Below are positions 1 to 7,101 of a stretch of 18,414 nt of DNA, one piece after another. The stretch is from Thermoplasmata archaeon (GTDB lineage: Archaea > Thermoplasmatota > Thermoplasmata > Lutacidiplasmatales > UBA184). The notes under the pieces were generated by a model. It had not been told where the DNA came from. It did no database searches and was given only the letters and a program-made list of their open reading frames with translations. Within the stretch, counting starts at the first letter, position 1. The number at the start of each line of letters is the position of its first letter. Made by a program: the position numbers and the translations under genes. The stretch lies in contig JASHUS010000166.1 in the NCBI GenBank assembly GCA_030039865.1, positions 1 to 18,414 on the forward strand, written 5' to 3'.

Positions 1-296
1 CAGCCGTACGCGCCGTCCGGATCGTCCGTGAAGAGCACCACTTCCCCGCGCGGCGGTCCTCGGTCGGTCGATATCCCGTGATCCTGGCGGAGTGCCTCGA
101 ACGTGGCGAGGCCCAGTCTGAGGGGGCCGAGTTGGAGCTCGACGTGCCGGGGTGGCCCCGTCGCCGGCGTCGGGAACGTGGGGGCGAACCCCAGAACGTC
201 GCGGTAGAACCGGATCGACGCCTCGAGGTCGTGCGCGTAGAGATTGACCTGAGGATCCGTGAGCCGAGCGACGAGCGCCGTCGAATCCTCGGACAT
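1..296 (-). CDS. VOC (glyoxalase/bleomycin-resistance) family protein, C-terminus outside window
   Basis: Reading the minus strand from an ATG at 294-296 gives 98 codons open to the window edge, so the C-terminal part is missing. The start resembles VOC-fold proteins: a first strand (QVNLYAHDLEASIRFYRDVLGF, residues about 16-37, shortened here to its key pattern of a strand followed by D-x-x-x-S-x-x-F-Y) then a turn into a strand reading HVELQLGPLRLGL. The first-strand metal-ligand position carries Asn, so a glyoxalase I type metal site is doubtful. A TATAAT box sits 27-32 bases upstream of the ATG, which supports this start and a leaderless mRNA. The family is certain at fold level only; substrate unknown (dioxygenase, isomerase or antibiotic-binding roles are all possible). 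Confidence 0.72.
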   Translation of the reverse strand, partial: MSEDSTALVARLTDPQVNLYAHDLEASIRFYRDVLGFAPTFPTPATGPPRHVELQLGPLRLGLATFEALRQDHGISTDRGPPRGEVVLFTDDPDGAYG

Positions 297-322
297 CGGC
301 GATACCGGTAGGCCGTCGGCCG

Positions 323-328
323 ATTATA
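323..328 (-). promoter_or_regulatory. TATA-like box of the truncated VOC gene
   Basis: On the minus strand this reads TATAAT and lies 27-32 bases upstream of the ATG at 296, in the short gap between that gene and the stop of the oxidoreductase at 342. The spacing fits an archaeal TATA box whose transcript begins at or next to the start codon. Confidence 0.55.
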
Positions 329-341
329 GACCGTCGAACTT

Positions 342-1382
342 TCACTCGGTCTCGGTCTCCGCGATCTTCAGCAGCTGCTTGCCCCGGTTCTTCCCTTCGA
401 AGACACGGGCGAACGCCGCGGGAGCGTTCTCGAGGCCGACCGCGACGTCCTCGAGGGGTTTCAGCCGGCCCTCGCGCATCCACGCGGCCAACGCCGCGCG
501 GGCCTCGGGGAACCGGGCTTCGTGCATCGCGCCGTAGATGCCCTCCATCCGGCCTTCCTTCAGGATCAGGTCGAAGTAGTGCGCCGGTCCGGGCGGGAGC
601 GCCTCCAGGCAGTAGACGGAGGTGCCGCCGCACAGGACGACCCGGCCGTGGGACCGGAGGCGGACGAGCGCGAGGTCGAGCAGCGGAACAAGTCCCGTGT
701 TGTCGAAGTAGATGTCGATGCCGTCGGGACAGAGCGCGTCGAGCCGGGCGCCCACGTCCTCGGACTGTCGGTCGATCACGCCCGCCCACCCGAGCTCGTG
801 CGCGAGCCAATCGCGTCGCTCCCGGCCGCTGACGATCCCGACGACCCGGCACCCCCGGATCTGCGCGATCTGACCCGCGATGGAGCCCACGCCGCCGGCC
901 GCACTGTCGACGACGAACGTCTCCCCCGGTGCGGGCTTCCCGATGTCCAGCACGCCGAAGTAGGCCGCCATGCCGGTGATCCCGAAGGCGCCGAGCGCGT
1001 GCTGGGCCGGCAGATCGGGCGGGAGCTTCGTGGGCGGAGGATCGTCCCGGCCCGGTCCGTGCCCGTTGCTCAACGTGTAGTCCTCCCATCCGAACCAGCC
1101 CTCGAGGAGGTCCCCGGGCGCGAATCCCGGCAGCTTCGACGCGACGACGCGCCCCGCGCCCGCCCCGCGCACCGGGGTCCCGAGCGGGACCGACAGGTCC
1201 CCCGAGTCACCGTTCAGGAAGAGGACCTGCGTGGGATGGAGGAGCGACCAGAGGTTCCGGACGAGCATCTCGCCCTCCCGCGGTTCGGGCACCGGGGACT
1301 CCCTCCATTCGAACTGGGAAGCCTCCACCCGCTCGCGCGGCCGCTTCGCGAGGATCCACTGCCGATTGATCTTCGCCGGCAC
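342..1382 (-). CDS. NADP-dependent oxidoreductase, zinc-free medium-chain (CurA / prostaglandin-reductase-like)
   Basis: A 346-residue protein, the usual length for the zinc-independent MDR alkenal/prostaglandin reductase group. The N-terminus (NRQWILAKRP, P-x-P-x-x-G-E-M-L-V-R) and the strand leading into V-R-G-A-G-A-G-R-V-V are typical of this group. The Rossmann nucleotide motif is AAGGVGS at residues 161-167, and YFDNTG follows near 226-231. No structural-zinc Cys cluster is seen, consistent with the zinc-free branch. By family knowledge such enzymes reduce the double bond of alpha,beta-unsaturated carbonyls with NADPH in the cytoplasm; the actual substrate is unknown. The start is GTG at 1382: no earlier in-frame start exists, a GGTGG purine stretch lies 8 bases ahead, and a TATAAG box lies 43-48 bases upstream. 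It follows the peptidase gene in the same direction but has its own promoter-like box. Confidence 0.88.
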   Translation of the reverse strand: MPAKINRQWILAKRPRERVEASQFEWRESPVPEPREGEMLVRNLWSLLHPTQVLFLNGDSGDLSVPLGTPVRGAGAGRVVASKLPGFAPGDLLEGWFGWEDYTLSNGHGPGRDDPPPTKLPPDLPAQHALGAFGITGMAAYFGVLDIGKPAPGETFVVDSAAGGVGSIAGQIAQIRGCRVVGIVSGRERRDWLAHELGWAGVIDRQSEDVGARLDALCPDGIDIYFDNTGLVPLLDLALVRLRSHGRVVLCGGTSVYCLEALPPGPAHYFDLILKEGRMEGIYGAMHEARFPEARAALAAWMREGRLKPLEDVAVGLENAPAAFARVFEGKNRGKQLLKIAETETE

Positions 1383-1424
1383 GGCGTTCCACCGACCTCG
1401 GCCGCGGCGAGCCGGTGTTCTCCA

Positions 1425-1430
1425 CTTATA
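1425..1430 (-). promoter_or_regulatory. TATA-like box upstream of the MDR oxidoreductase
   Basis: The minus strand reads CTATAAG here, 43-48 bases before the GTG start at 1382. If it is used, the mRNA would have a leader of roughly 15-20 bases containing the GAGGTCGGTGG purine stretch, so this gene would be translated through a ribosome-binding site, unlike the leaderless-type neighbours. Confidence 0.5.
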
Positions 1431-1451
1431 GATTCGAGGGAGCGGGCGCCC

Positions 1452-2993
1452 TCAGGAGGCGGCGAGGCTCTCGCGGAAGGCGCGCGCTCCGAACGGGCGG
1501 CCCGTCACCGTCCGCATCCGCGGCACCCAGTCGTAGATCGAACCCGAGGCGAACCATTCGCGCACGAGCCAGGGCCCGACCCGGGGGTTGGGCCACAGCG
1601 GCTCGCCGAACCGGTCCCGAAGGGTATGGGCGAGCTGGTGCTGGACGAGCAGGGCGAGCAGGTAGTTCGCGGAATAGACGGGTGCGTCGACGTAGAACGC
1701 GTCGGCGAACGACCGGGGGCGGAACGCATCGTAGCCGTGCAGACGACGCTCGCGACGGTACTCGGCGGGGCCGGGGTCCTTCTCGGGATCGCGGTAGAGC
1801 GCGAGCTCGCGGCGGATCCAGCTCGAGAGGCTCGCCGCCCGGACGGCGTCGGTGCGGCGACGGAGCTCGGCGAACCTCGTCGCCTGTTCCGTCGAGACCC
1901 CCGGCTGGGCCGAGAGCCACTCGACGCTGCGCGGGACCTCCTCGAAGAGGCCGCCGATCCCCTCTCGGATGCCGCCGAAGCCGGGCACGTTCTCGTGCCA
2001 CCGCAGGAGGTGGCGGGGCGAGCGCTCGTTCGCCGAGTGGAGCGCGTGCCCGACCTCGTGGAACATCACCTCGTACGCGTTCCATCCCCCCCGCGGATGG
2101 ACGAGGATGCGGACGTCGCGGGGCGGGTCGGGCGCCAAGGTGAGCCCGCCCGCCGGCAGGTCGTGGAAGACGACCCGGAACCTCGCGCGCTCCGGGCGGA
2201 ACCCCCACTGGCGCATCGCCGCGAAGATACGGGGCATCATCGACCGCACGGGGAACACGCGATCCGGGAACGACGCATGGCTCCACCGCGCGTACGCGAG
2301 GTCCCACGGATACCAGTCCGATTCGCCCGTCCCCTCGTCAAAGCGGGCCCGCTCGGACCGGATGACCTCGGGCGCGCCGACCAGGGCGGCCTCGGCGAGC
2401 TCCTCGACGCGCCCGACGCTCAGACCCTGGAAACCGAGACGCATCTCGGCGAAGTTCGGGTAGCCGAGCGCGCGCGCCCGGTCGTTGCGCAGGCCCACCA
2501 GCCGGCGGAGCGGAGGCTCCAGCGATCGCAGGAATGCGTCCTGCGCGTAGTACGCCCGCTTCCGTTCGGCCCGATGCGGGCTCTGGCTGAGGACGCGCTG
2601 CACGACCGCGCGGCCCACGGGCCGTCCTTTCCATCGCGGCCGGTACGCGACGATCCGCCGCTGGAGCTCCGATCGGATGCGCACCACCTCGGAGTGCTGC
2701 TCGACCTCCGTGTCGAGGAGGATGCGCTCGAGCAGCTCCAGGCGTCGCGCGATCCCGGCGGGCGCGCGGCGCTGTTGCGCGGTGCGCACCCACGACGTGA
2801 GCCGCGGGTCGGAGAGCAACCCCGCACGGTCGAGCTCGAGGCGCGACAGCGCCGAGCCGGACCGGCCGGTGAAGAGATCCCACTGGGCCCGCAGGATCGC
2901 TTGATCCACCCCTTCGAGCCGCCGATCGAGCGCGAGAACGAAGCGGCGTACGTCGCGCGGCCCGTGGGACGACGGAGGAGGGAGCGGGCGCAC
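1452..2993 (-). CDS. Zinc metallopeptidase of the M2/M3 (oligopeptidase) type
   Basis: With a GTG start at 2993 the protein has 513 residues. The gluzincin zinc motif is F-H-E-V-G-H at residues 311-316 (ligands H312, H316; catalytic E313), and the likely third ligand is E344 in REGIGG, comparable to HEAIGD of M2 peptidases. The C-terminal segment around 439-455 (P-V-Y-S-A-N-Y-L-L-A) resembles the substrate-side helices of the M2/M3/M32 clan. The N-terminal half is helical and rich in Arg. No signal peptide is seen, so it probably trims peptides in the cytoplasm. The open frame extends further upstream, but that part lies antisense-like inside the preceding DUF1579-type gene and has no family resemblance, so it was excluded. 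It starts 25 bases after that gene's stop, suggesting co-transcription. Exact peptidase family is uncertain. Confidence 0.82.
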   Translation of the reverse strand: MRPLPPPSSHGPRDVRRFVLALDRRLEGVDQAILRAQWDLFTGRSGSALSRLELDRAGLLSDPRLTSWVRTAQQRRAPAGIARRLELLERILLDTEVEQHSEVVRIRSELQRRIVAYRPRWKGRPVGRAVVQRVLSQSPHRAERKRAYYAQDAFLRSLEPPLRRLVGLRNDRARALGYPNFAEMRLGFQGLSVGRVEELAEAALVGAPEVIRSERARFDEGTGESDWYPWDLAYARWSHASFPDRVFPVRSMMPRIFAAMRQWGFRPERARFRVVFHDLPAGGLTLAPDPPRDVRILVHPRGGWNAYEVMFHEVGHALHSANERSPRHLLRWHENVPGFGGIREGIGGLFEEVPRSVEWLSAQPGVSTEQATRFAELRRRTDAVRAASLSSWIRRELALYRDPEKDPGPAEYRRERRLHGYDAFRPRSFADAFYVDAPVYSANYLLALLVQHQLAHTLRDRFGEPLWPNPRVGPWLVREWFASGSIYDWVPRMRTVTGRPFGARAFRESLAAS

Positions 2994-3018
2994 GGCACCG
3001 GGAAGGGTCCCGGCAGGA

Positions 3019-3564
3019 TTACGCGATCGGCCGGTGCGTCGGGAGCTTGCGCCGAACGCGCATCTCCTCGTCGAGCGTCCACTGTTCGCGACGCTCGTCG
3101 AAGAACTCACCGCGCCAACGGAACGAGTCCGTTGTGATCTCGGAGAAGGTCCAGCGTCGGGGCCGATCGACGATCCCGTGGCTCTCGAGCACGATCTCCG
3201 AGCCGACGGCGCGTCCGATGAACGGACGGACCGCGTCCTGGTCCGGCGAGATCCAGACGCTGTGCCACGCGTCGATCGCGGGCGAGTAGAACCGGACCGT
3301 GGTCCCCCCGGGCTCCATCCGTCCGGACGCTTCGTCCCAGCCCATCCAGACGTCCTGGACCGCGCGGCCCTCGAGGATCCAACGCCAGTGGATCTCCCCG
3401 CGGCCAACGGACCACGTGCCGTCCGGCTGGAGGTTCCGGCACTCCAGGATGTCCCAGTCGCCGACGAACTGGCCGAAGAGCATCAGCTTCTCCCGCAAGG
3501 CGGGATCCGGCCCGTCGGCCGGTAGCCCCTCGATCCCCCAGCGGCGCGCGCCGGTCGCCTCCAT
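3019..3564 (-). CDS. DUF1579-like (lipocalin-like) hypothetical protein
   Basis: A 181-residue protein whose pattern F-V-G-D-W-D near residues 33-38, then G-x-W-x-x-G-R-G-E-I-H-W and W-I-L-E-G-R-A-V-Q-D, matches the DUF1579 style of beta-barrel proteins of unknown function. The rest alternates strands with many Trp and Arg and ends in a basic tail. There is no signal peptide or membrane segment. The ATG is at 3562-3564, 15 bases after the stop of the upstream VOC gene, and the peptidase gene begins 25 bases downstream, so the three may form one transcript. Function unknown; small-molecule binding is possible from the fold but not shown. Confidence 0.78.
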   Translation of the reverse strand: MEATGARRWGIEGLPADGPDPALREKLMLFGQFVGDWDILECRNLQPDGTWSVGRGEIHWRWILEGRAVQDVWMGWDEASGRMEPGGTTVRFYSPAIDAWHSVWISPDQDAVRPFIGRAVGSEIVLESHGIVDRPRRWTFSEITTDSFRWRGEFFDERREQWTLDEEMRVRRKLPTHRPIA

Positions 3565-3579
3565 CGTGTCGCCGTCCGC

Positions 3580-3960
3580 CTAGGCGAAGACCTCGATCCA
3601 GATCCCGTCGGGATCCTCGACGTACGCCCAGTGCGACGAGCCGGTCTTCACCTCGAAGGGGACCGGGATCCCCGACTTCTTGGCCTCCGCCAGGAACTTC
3701 TCGAGGTCCTCGACCTGGAAGGCGATGTGATCGAGCCCGTCACCGACGAAGTACTTCGTGCTGAACCGGCTCCCCTTGGCGTAGTAGTTGAGTTCGAGCG
3801 TCGGGCCGCCGTCCACGCTCACGAGCGACGCGGCCTCGCCTCCGGTGTCGGGGATCTTGTTGCGACCGGTCAGCGTCATGCCGAGCACTTGGGTGTAGAA
3901 CGTGATCGATCGGTCGAGGTTCGTGACGCGGATCCCCGTGTACGTCAGTTTGGCCTTCAT
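3580..3960 (-). CDS. VOC-family protein, glyoxalase I-like with altered first metal ligand
   Basis: A 126-residue protein that aligns by eye with glyoxalase I half-size enzymes: T-G-I-R-V-T-N-L-D-R-S-I-x-F-Y at residues 8-22, TLELNYY at 54-60, GLDHIAFQV at 75-83 and DPDGIWIEVF at 116-125. Three of the four expected metal ligands are present (E56, H78, E123). The position of the first His of the classical enzyme carries Tyr (Y7), so methylglyoxal isomerisation cannot be assumed. The ATG at 3958-3960 opens the conserved domain directly; the open frame continues far upstream through the HTH gene in another frame and that extension is not credible. Likely first gene of a VOC, DUF1579, peptidase transcript. 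Confidence 0.87.
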   Translation of the reverse strand: MKAKLTYTGIRVTNLDRSITFYTQVLGMTLTGRNKIPDTGGEAASLVSVDGGPTLELNYYAKGSRFSTKYFVGDGLDHIAFQVEDLEKFLAEAKKSGIPVPFEVKTGSSHWAYVEDPDGIWIEVFA

Positions 3961-3993
3961 GGGTCGTTCCCGGTCGTTCACGCCGACGGGGCG

Positions 3994-3999
3994 CTTAGG
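3994..3999 (-). promoter_or_regulatory. Weak TATA-like box before the VOC gene
   Basis: The minus strand reads CCAAAGCCTAAGC here, with CCTAAG 34-39 bases before the ATG at 3960. It is the only AT-leaning patch in the 68-base gap after the HTH gene, but it is a poor match, and read-through from the HTH gene is an alternative. Confidence 0.25.
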
Positions 4000-4028
4000 C
4001 TTTGGACCGCCACGTGCCGGCCCCACCC

Positions 4029-4736
4029 CTATCCGGCGTAGTCGCCCGCCGTGCGCATCCGCAGATAGGGGCCGACCGCCTGCATCACCTTGTTCTGCCC
4101 CTTGCGCAGGTGATCGACGAAGCTGGTCCGGGGCGTCCCGAGCCGCTCGGCGATCTCGACCGACGTGGCGGCCCGGGGAAAGTTGTAGTATCCGTGGTCG
4201 AGCGCCACCACGAGCGCCTGGGCCTGGCGATCGGTGAGGCCGCTCAACAGCGCCCCGCTCGAGATCATCAGCCGCTCGTGGATGCCCCCCTCGGGTACGC
4301 TGCGCCGCGCGACGAGCTCGACCCGGGCCCGCCGGGAGAGGTCCCGGACCACCGCGCGGACGTCCCGATCCGAGAAGCCGACGAGCCGGTAGTGCTCCCA
4401 GCCCTTCGCGTAGACCATCGGCTGGAGATTGAGGCAGTTCCGTCGCTCGATCGTGGGAAGGGTCGGCGGCGGGAGGGCGTCGCAGGCGCAGTGCTGGAGC
4501 ACGAGTCGCACGTGCGCGCCGACGTCCGAGGCGCGGATCGTCCGGCCGCCGAGCTTCCCCAGCACCTGGCGGATCGCCCGACGCACGGCCGGTCCTTCCA
4601 CGTCGGGCCCGGCGAACTCGAGCACGTCCCGGCTCCAGTTGCACCAATGGGAGACGACGACGGACGGATGCGCCCGCGAGAAGTCGCTGTACGGGCAGTC
4701 GTGCTGCAATCGAAGGTCGATCTCGTAGTACGTCAT
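4029..4736 (-). CDS. HTH_10 (bacterioopsin-activator type) transcriptional regulator with Cys-rich N-terminal domain
   Basis: A 235-residue protein. Residues about 167-222 form the HTH_10 domain: LTDRQAQALVVALDHGYY, then A-T-S-V-E-I-A-E-R-L-G-T-P-R-T-S-F and a recognition region ending DHLRKGQNKVM. This domain is known mostly from archaea. The first 110 residues have five Cys (C14, C32, C83, C85, C101), including C-A-C and H-D-C-P-Y patterns, so metal or redox sensing is possible. Residues about 112-150 resemble the ligand-sensing linker of such regulators. The ATG at 4736 has GGGG directly before it and a TTAT box 25-28 bases upstream, favouring a leaderless mRNA. It is divergent from the ABM and GNAT genes. 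Targets unknown; its own promoter shares 15 bases with that of ribA. Confidence 0.87.
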   Translation of the reverse strand: MTYYEIDLRLQHDCPYSDFSRAHPSVVVSHWCNWSRDVLEFAGPDVEGPAVRRAIRQVLGKLGGRTIRASDVGAHVRLVLQHCACDALPPPTLPTIERRNCLNLQPMVYAKGWEHYRLVGFSDRDVRAVVRDLSRRARVELVARRSVPEGGIHERLMISSGALLSGLTDRQAQALVVALDHGYYNFPRAATSVEIAERLGTPRTSFVDHLRKGQNKVMQAVGPYLRMRTAGDYAG

Positions 4737-4753
4737 CCCCTACTCTCCGGTCC

Positions 4754-4768
4754 CGGGGGGATAACGCC
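4754..4768 (-). promoter_or_regulatory. Core promoter of the HTH_10 gene, element shared with ribA
   Basis: The minus strand reads GGCGTTATCCCCCCG, identical over 15 bases to 16576-16590 in front of ribA. The TTAT core (4761-4764) is 25-28 bases upstream of the ATG at 4736, matching a TATA-box position for a leaderless transcript. Confidence 0.5.
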
Positions 4769-4807
4769 ACGGCCGCCATATGACGGGTCCGAGGTGTCAC
4801 GGCACGG

Positions 4808-4811
4808 TTAT
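4808..4811 (+). promoter_or_regulatory. Possible TATA-like box of the ABM gene
   Basis: GGTTATCGG at about 4806-4814 resembles the GTTATCC box of the divergent regulator. It lies 35-38 bases before the chosen ATG at 4846, implying a leader of about ten bases. A second patch, CGTTACC near 4824-4829, is closer to an alternative ATG at 4858. Confidence 0.3.
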
Positions 4812-4845
4812 CGGAAGAGGTCCGTTACCTCGGGCGGGTCGATCG

Positions 4846-5127
4846 ATGATCTGCGGGATGGCGACGTCGCGGGCGAAGCCGGGGAAGGAAGAGGCGCTGG
4901 TGGCCGCGGCGCAGGACCACGCGCGCGCCCTGCGGGAACAACCGGGGTGCGTCGCGACGTACGTGCTCTTCGAGCGCGGCTCGTCGACGCAGGTCTCGAT
5001 CTCGATCTTCGAGTCCGAGGCGACGTTCACCCGGGCCGTCGACGTGACGCGCCCCGTGATCGCGAAGCACGACCTCGGCTCGCTCGTGGAGACCCCACCG
5101 ACCTTCGGCGTCTTCGACGTCCGCTAG
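4846..5127 (+). CDS. ABM (antibiotic biosynthesis monooxygenase) domain protein
   Basis: A 93-residue single-domain protein. The pattern RAKPGKEEALVAAAQDH at residues 9-25, then Q-P-G-C-V-A-T-Y-V-L-F-E-R, a strand reading TQVSISIFESEATF and H-D-L-G-S-L near 71-76 is the ABM dimeric alpha-beta fold. The family includes cofactor-free monooxygenases, heme-degrading IsdG types and proteins of unknown role. The heme-degrading Asn/Trp/His set is not clearly present, so that activity is not assigned. The ATG at 4846 was chosen because it leaves the usual eight-residue first strand before KPGKEE; ATG 4858 is an alternative and further upstream ATGs add unrelated sequence. It is about 690 bases upstream of the heme operon and may share a transcript with the GNAT gene. 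Confidence 0.78.
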   Translation: MICGMATSRAKPGKEEALVAAAQDHARALREQPGCVATYVLFERGSSTQVSISIFESEATFTRAVDVTRPVIAKHDLGSLVETPPTFGVFDVR

Positions 5128-5172
5128 CCGAACGGCGCAAGCCCCTTCTGCCGAGCCGGGGTCCGACCCGAC

Positions 5173-5739
5173 GTGGAGATCCGGCCGCTCGCGTGGGACG
5201 ACTTCGAGGGCTGGGCCGCGCTGTACTTCTCCCGATATGAGGAGATCAAGACCAACCCGGAGCTCGGCATCTTCGTCTACGAGACGCCGCCGACCATGGC
5301 CGAGGAGGCGGAGATCTTCGGGAAACTGATGAAGGAGACGCTCACGGGCGATGCCCGGGTCTTCGTCGCGGAGGACGGGGGAAGGCTCGTCGGAGCGTGC
5401 ACCGTTCGCCGCCTCGCCCGACACCTCGAGGATCGTCACCTCGGCGGGTTGGGGATCGCCGTCCGCGCGGACCGGCGGGGCCAGGGGGTCGGCGACGCCC
5501 TCCTCACCCGCACGCTCGAGAGCTGTCGCGGCGTCTTCGAGAGCGTCGACCTCCAGGTCCTCGCGATCAACGAACCGGCGCTGCGGCTCTATCGGAAGCA
5601 CGGGTTCCGGACGATCGGGGTCCATCCCCGCGGCGTCAAGCGGGGCGGCCGGTACCTCGAAGATGTCCTGATGTGGCGTCCGGTCGATCCCGCCCCGGAG
5701 GGCTCGTCGGAGTCGTCCGGCCCGGGCCCGTCGCCGTAG
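5173..5739 (+). CDS. GNAT-family N-acetyltransferase
   Basis: A 188-residue protein with a complete GNAT core: the acetyl-CoA loop R-A-D-R-R-G-Q-G-V-G at residues 98-107, the preceding strand GGLGIAVR, and the C-terminal N-E-P-A-L-R-L-Y-R-K-H-G-F at 133-145, followed by a strand of the type seen in Rim-like and small-molecule acetyltransferases. The last 20 residues are a Pro/Ser/Gly-rich tail. It uses a GTG start at 5173, which directly precedes E-I-R-P-L, the usual first strand, and no ATG exists upstream. The 45-base gap after the ABM gene has no clear promoter box, so the two may be co-transcribed. Substrate unknown. Confidence 0.88.
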   Translation: MEIRPLAWDDFEGWAALYFSRYEEIKTNPELGIFVYETPPTMAEEAEIFGKLMKETLTGDARVFVAEDGGRLVGACTVRRLARHLEDRHLGGLGIAVRADRRGQGVGDALLTRTLESCRGVFESVDLQVLAINEPALRLYRKHGFRTIGVHPRGVKRGGRYLEDVLMWRPVDPAPEGSSESSGPGPSP

Positions 5740-5781
5740 GCCGGGACGCCGCGGACCCCGCCCGGGAGTTCATACTTTCCG

Positions 5782-5788
5782 AAATAAA
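5782..5788 (+). promoter_or_regulatory. Promoter of the heme operon (TATA-like box)
   Basis: AAATAAA, preceded by TTCATACTTTCCG, is the most AT-rich patch of the 75-base gap before hemA. It lies 27-33 bases upstream of the hemA ATG at 5815, as expected for a TATA box (with CGAAA as possible BRE) and a leaderless mRNA. No further promoter-like box was seen between hemA and the end of hemH. Confidence 0.6.
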
Positions 5789-5814
5789 GCGGGCGGCGCC
5801 TCCAAACGTCGGCC

Positions 5815-7101
5815 ATGGCCGGCGACCTCGCGGGCCCCGACCCGGTGCCCCGTTCCGCATCCGACGCTTTCCCGGAAGGGTCGACCGGTCCCGGCTCGCC
5901 GGTCGAGCGGCTCCGGCTCGTCTCGTTCGAGCGCAACCTCTGGGAGGTCGGCATCGCCGAGCTCGAGGAAACGGTCGGGGAGATCACGCTCGAGCGGATC
6001 CGCTCGTGGTTCGGACTGGATGCCTTCGTGCGGGAGGCGGCGCTCCTCCGGACGTGCCAGCGGGTCGTGCTGGTGGGAGTGTTCTCGCGGGCCGAGGGGC
6101 CGGAACTCTGGACGCGTCGCCTCGCGTCGGTCGGGAGCTGGACCGTGCGGGCCGACGGGGATGCGATCCGGCACCTCTGCGAGATTTCCGCCGGTCTCGA
6201 GTCCCGTGCGCCCGGTGAGCGGGAGATCCGCGAGCAAGTGCGCTCGGCGGCTCGGCACGTGCTCAGCCGATCGCCGCGACGCATCCTCGCCGACCTTCTC
6301 GAGCGAGCGGCCCGCGCGACGGAAGGGCTTCCCCCGGCGCCGTCGAGCTCGGTCGCGGACCTCGCGGCGGAATGGCTGCGGCCCCGCCTCGCGGACCGCC
6401 GCGCGGCGGTGGTCATCATCGGGGCCGGGACCGTGGGGCGGCGGGCCGCCGAACGTCTCTCCGACACCGCGGACGTGACGGTCCTCTATCGTACCCGGCC
6501 GCCCGATCCCGCGTGGACGGGCCGATGGGGCCTCCGCGCGCGCCCGACCGAAGAGATGCTCGAGGCCCTCGCACGGTCGGATGCCGTCATCGCCGCGGCG
6601 AAGAGCTCCGGACGGGTCCTCGGCGCCGCCGACCTGCCGGTGCCGGCGCGCGGGGGGCCTCGCTGGTTCGTCGATCTCGGTCTCCCGCGCAACGTCGATC
6701 CCGCGATCGGGCTGCGTCCGGGCACCCAACTGGTCGATCTCGCCGGATTGCCGCCGGGAAGGCTCCCGAGCGAGCGACTCGCCCCGTTGCGTCGGGAAGT
6801 GAACGCCGCCGCGGAGGCCGCCACGCGGGAGTTCGTCGCCGCCTCCGTCGAGCCGTGGATCTCGGAGCTTCGCGGGTGGGCCGAGGCGATTCGAGCGGAG
6901 GAGTGGGCCCGCGCGTCCGAGTTCGCCGGTTCGGTCCCCGGCCCGGCCCTCCTCGCGTTCGAACGGTTCTCCGAACGGCTCGTTCGGCGCCTGCTGGCCG
7001 GCCCGACGGAGGAGATGCGCTCGCTGCCGCCCGGACCGGAGATGGACGTTCTGCGCCGTCGCGTCGTCGAGATGTTCCGCGCGAACGACGCGCGACCGTG
7101 A
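5815..7101 (+). CDS. hemA: Glutamyl-tRNA reductase (first step of 5-aminolevulinate synthesis)
   Basis: A 428-residue protein, family length about 410-430. It reduces glutamate on tRNA-Glu to glutamate-1-semialdehyde with NADPH. The catalytic Cys is C81 in L-R-T-C-Q-R, where most homologues read T-C-N-R; R83 is kept. H120 in RHLCEISAGLES and the following GEREIREQV match the catalytic-domain signature. The NADPH Rossmann motif is VVIIGAGTVGRRAAERL at 201-217, and VDLGLPRNVDP near 288-298 is the conserved loop. The C-terminal dimerisation helices follow from about 320. The strand normally reading S-H-K-T-A-P-V is diverged (S-F-E-R-N-L-W). ATG 5815 is chosen from the promoter spacing; about 30 residues precede the first conserved strand. 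First gene of the operon; its stop overlaps the hemC start. Confidence 0.93.
   Translation: MAGDLAGPDPVPRSASDAFPEGSTGPGSPVERLRLVSFERNLWEVGIAELEETVGEITLERIRSWFGLDAFVREAALLRTCQRVVLVGVFSRAEGPELWTRRLASVGSWTVRADGDAIRHLCEISAGLESRAPGEREIREQVRSAARHVLSRSPRRILADLLERAARATEGLPPAPSSSVADLAAEWLRPRLADRRAAVVIIGAGTVGRRAAERLSDTADVTVLYRTRPPDPAWTGRWGLRARPTEEMLEALARSDAVIAAAKSSGRVLGAADLPVPARGGPRWFVDLGLPRNVDPAIGLRPGTQLVDLAGLPPGRLPSERLAPLRREVNAAAEAATREFVAASVEPWISELRGWAEAIRAEEWARASEFAGSVPGPALLAFERFSERLVRRLLAGPTEEMRSLPPGPEMDVLRRRVVEMFRANDARP

Noticed and set aside
522..3137. An 871-codon plus-strand open frame
   Set aside because: It is antisense to the MDR oxidoreductase and the metallopeptidase, both with clear family motifs. 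Its translation is Arg/Pro/Glu-rich without any recognisable domain, as expected for a GC-rich antisense frame.
2994..3407. N-terminal extension of the metallopeptidase frame to an upstream ATG
   Set aside because: This part lies inside the DUF1579-like gene in another frame and reads as Ser/Arg-rich shadow sequence. GTG 2993 gives the first plausible residues.
3961..4800. N-terminal extension of the glyoxalase-like frame to an ATG near 4800
   Set aside because: The extension overlaps the HTH_10 gene on the same strand in a different frame and is low-complexity Arg/Ala/Gly; the VOC domain starts directly at ATG 3960.
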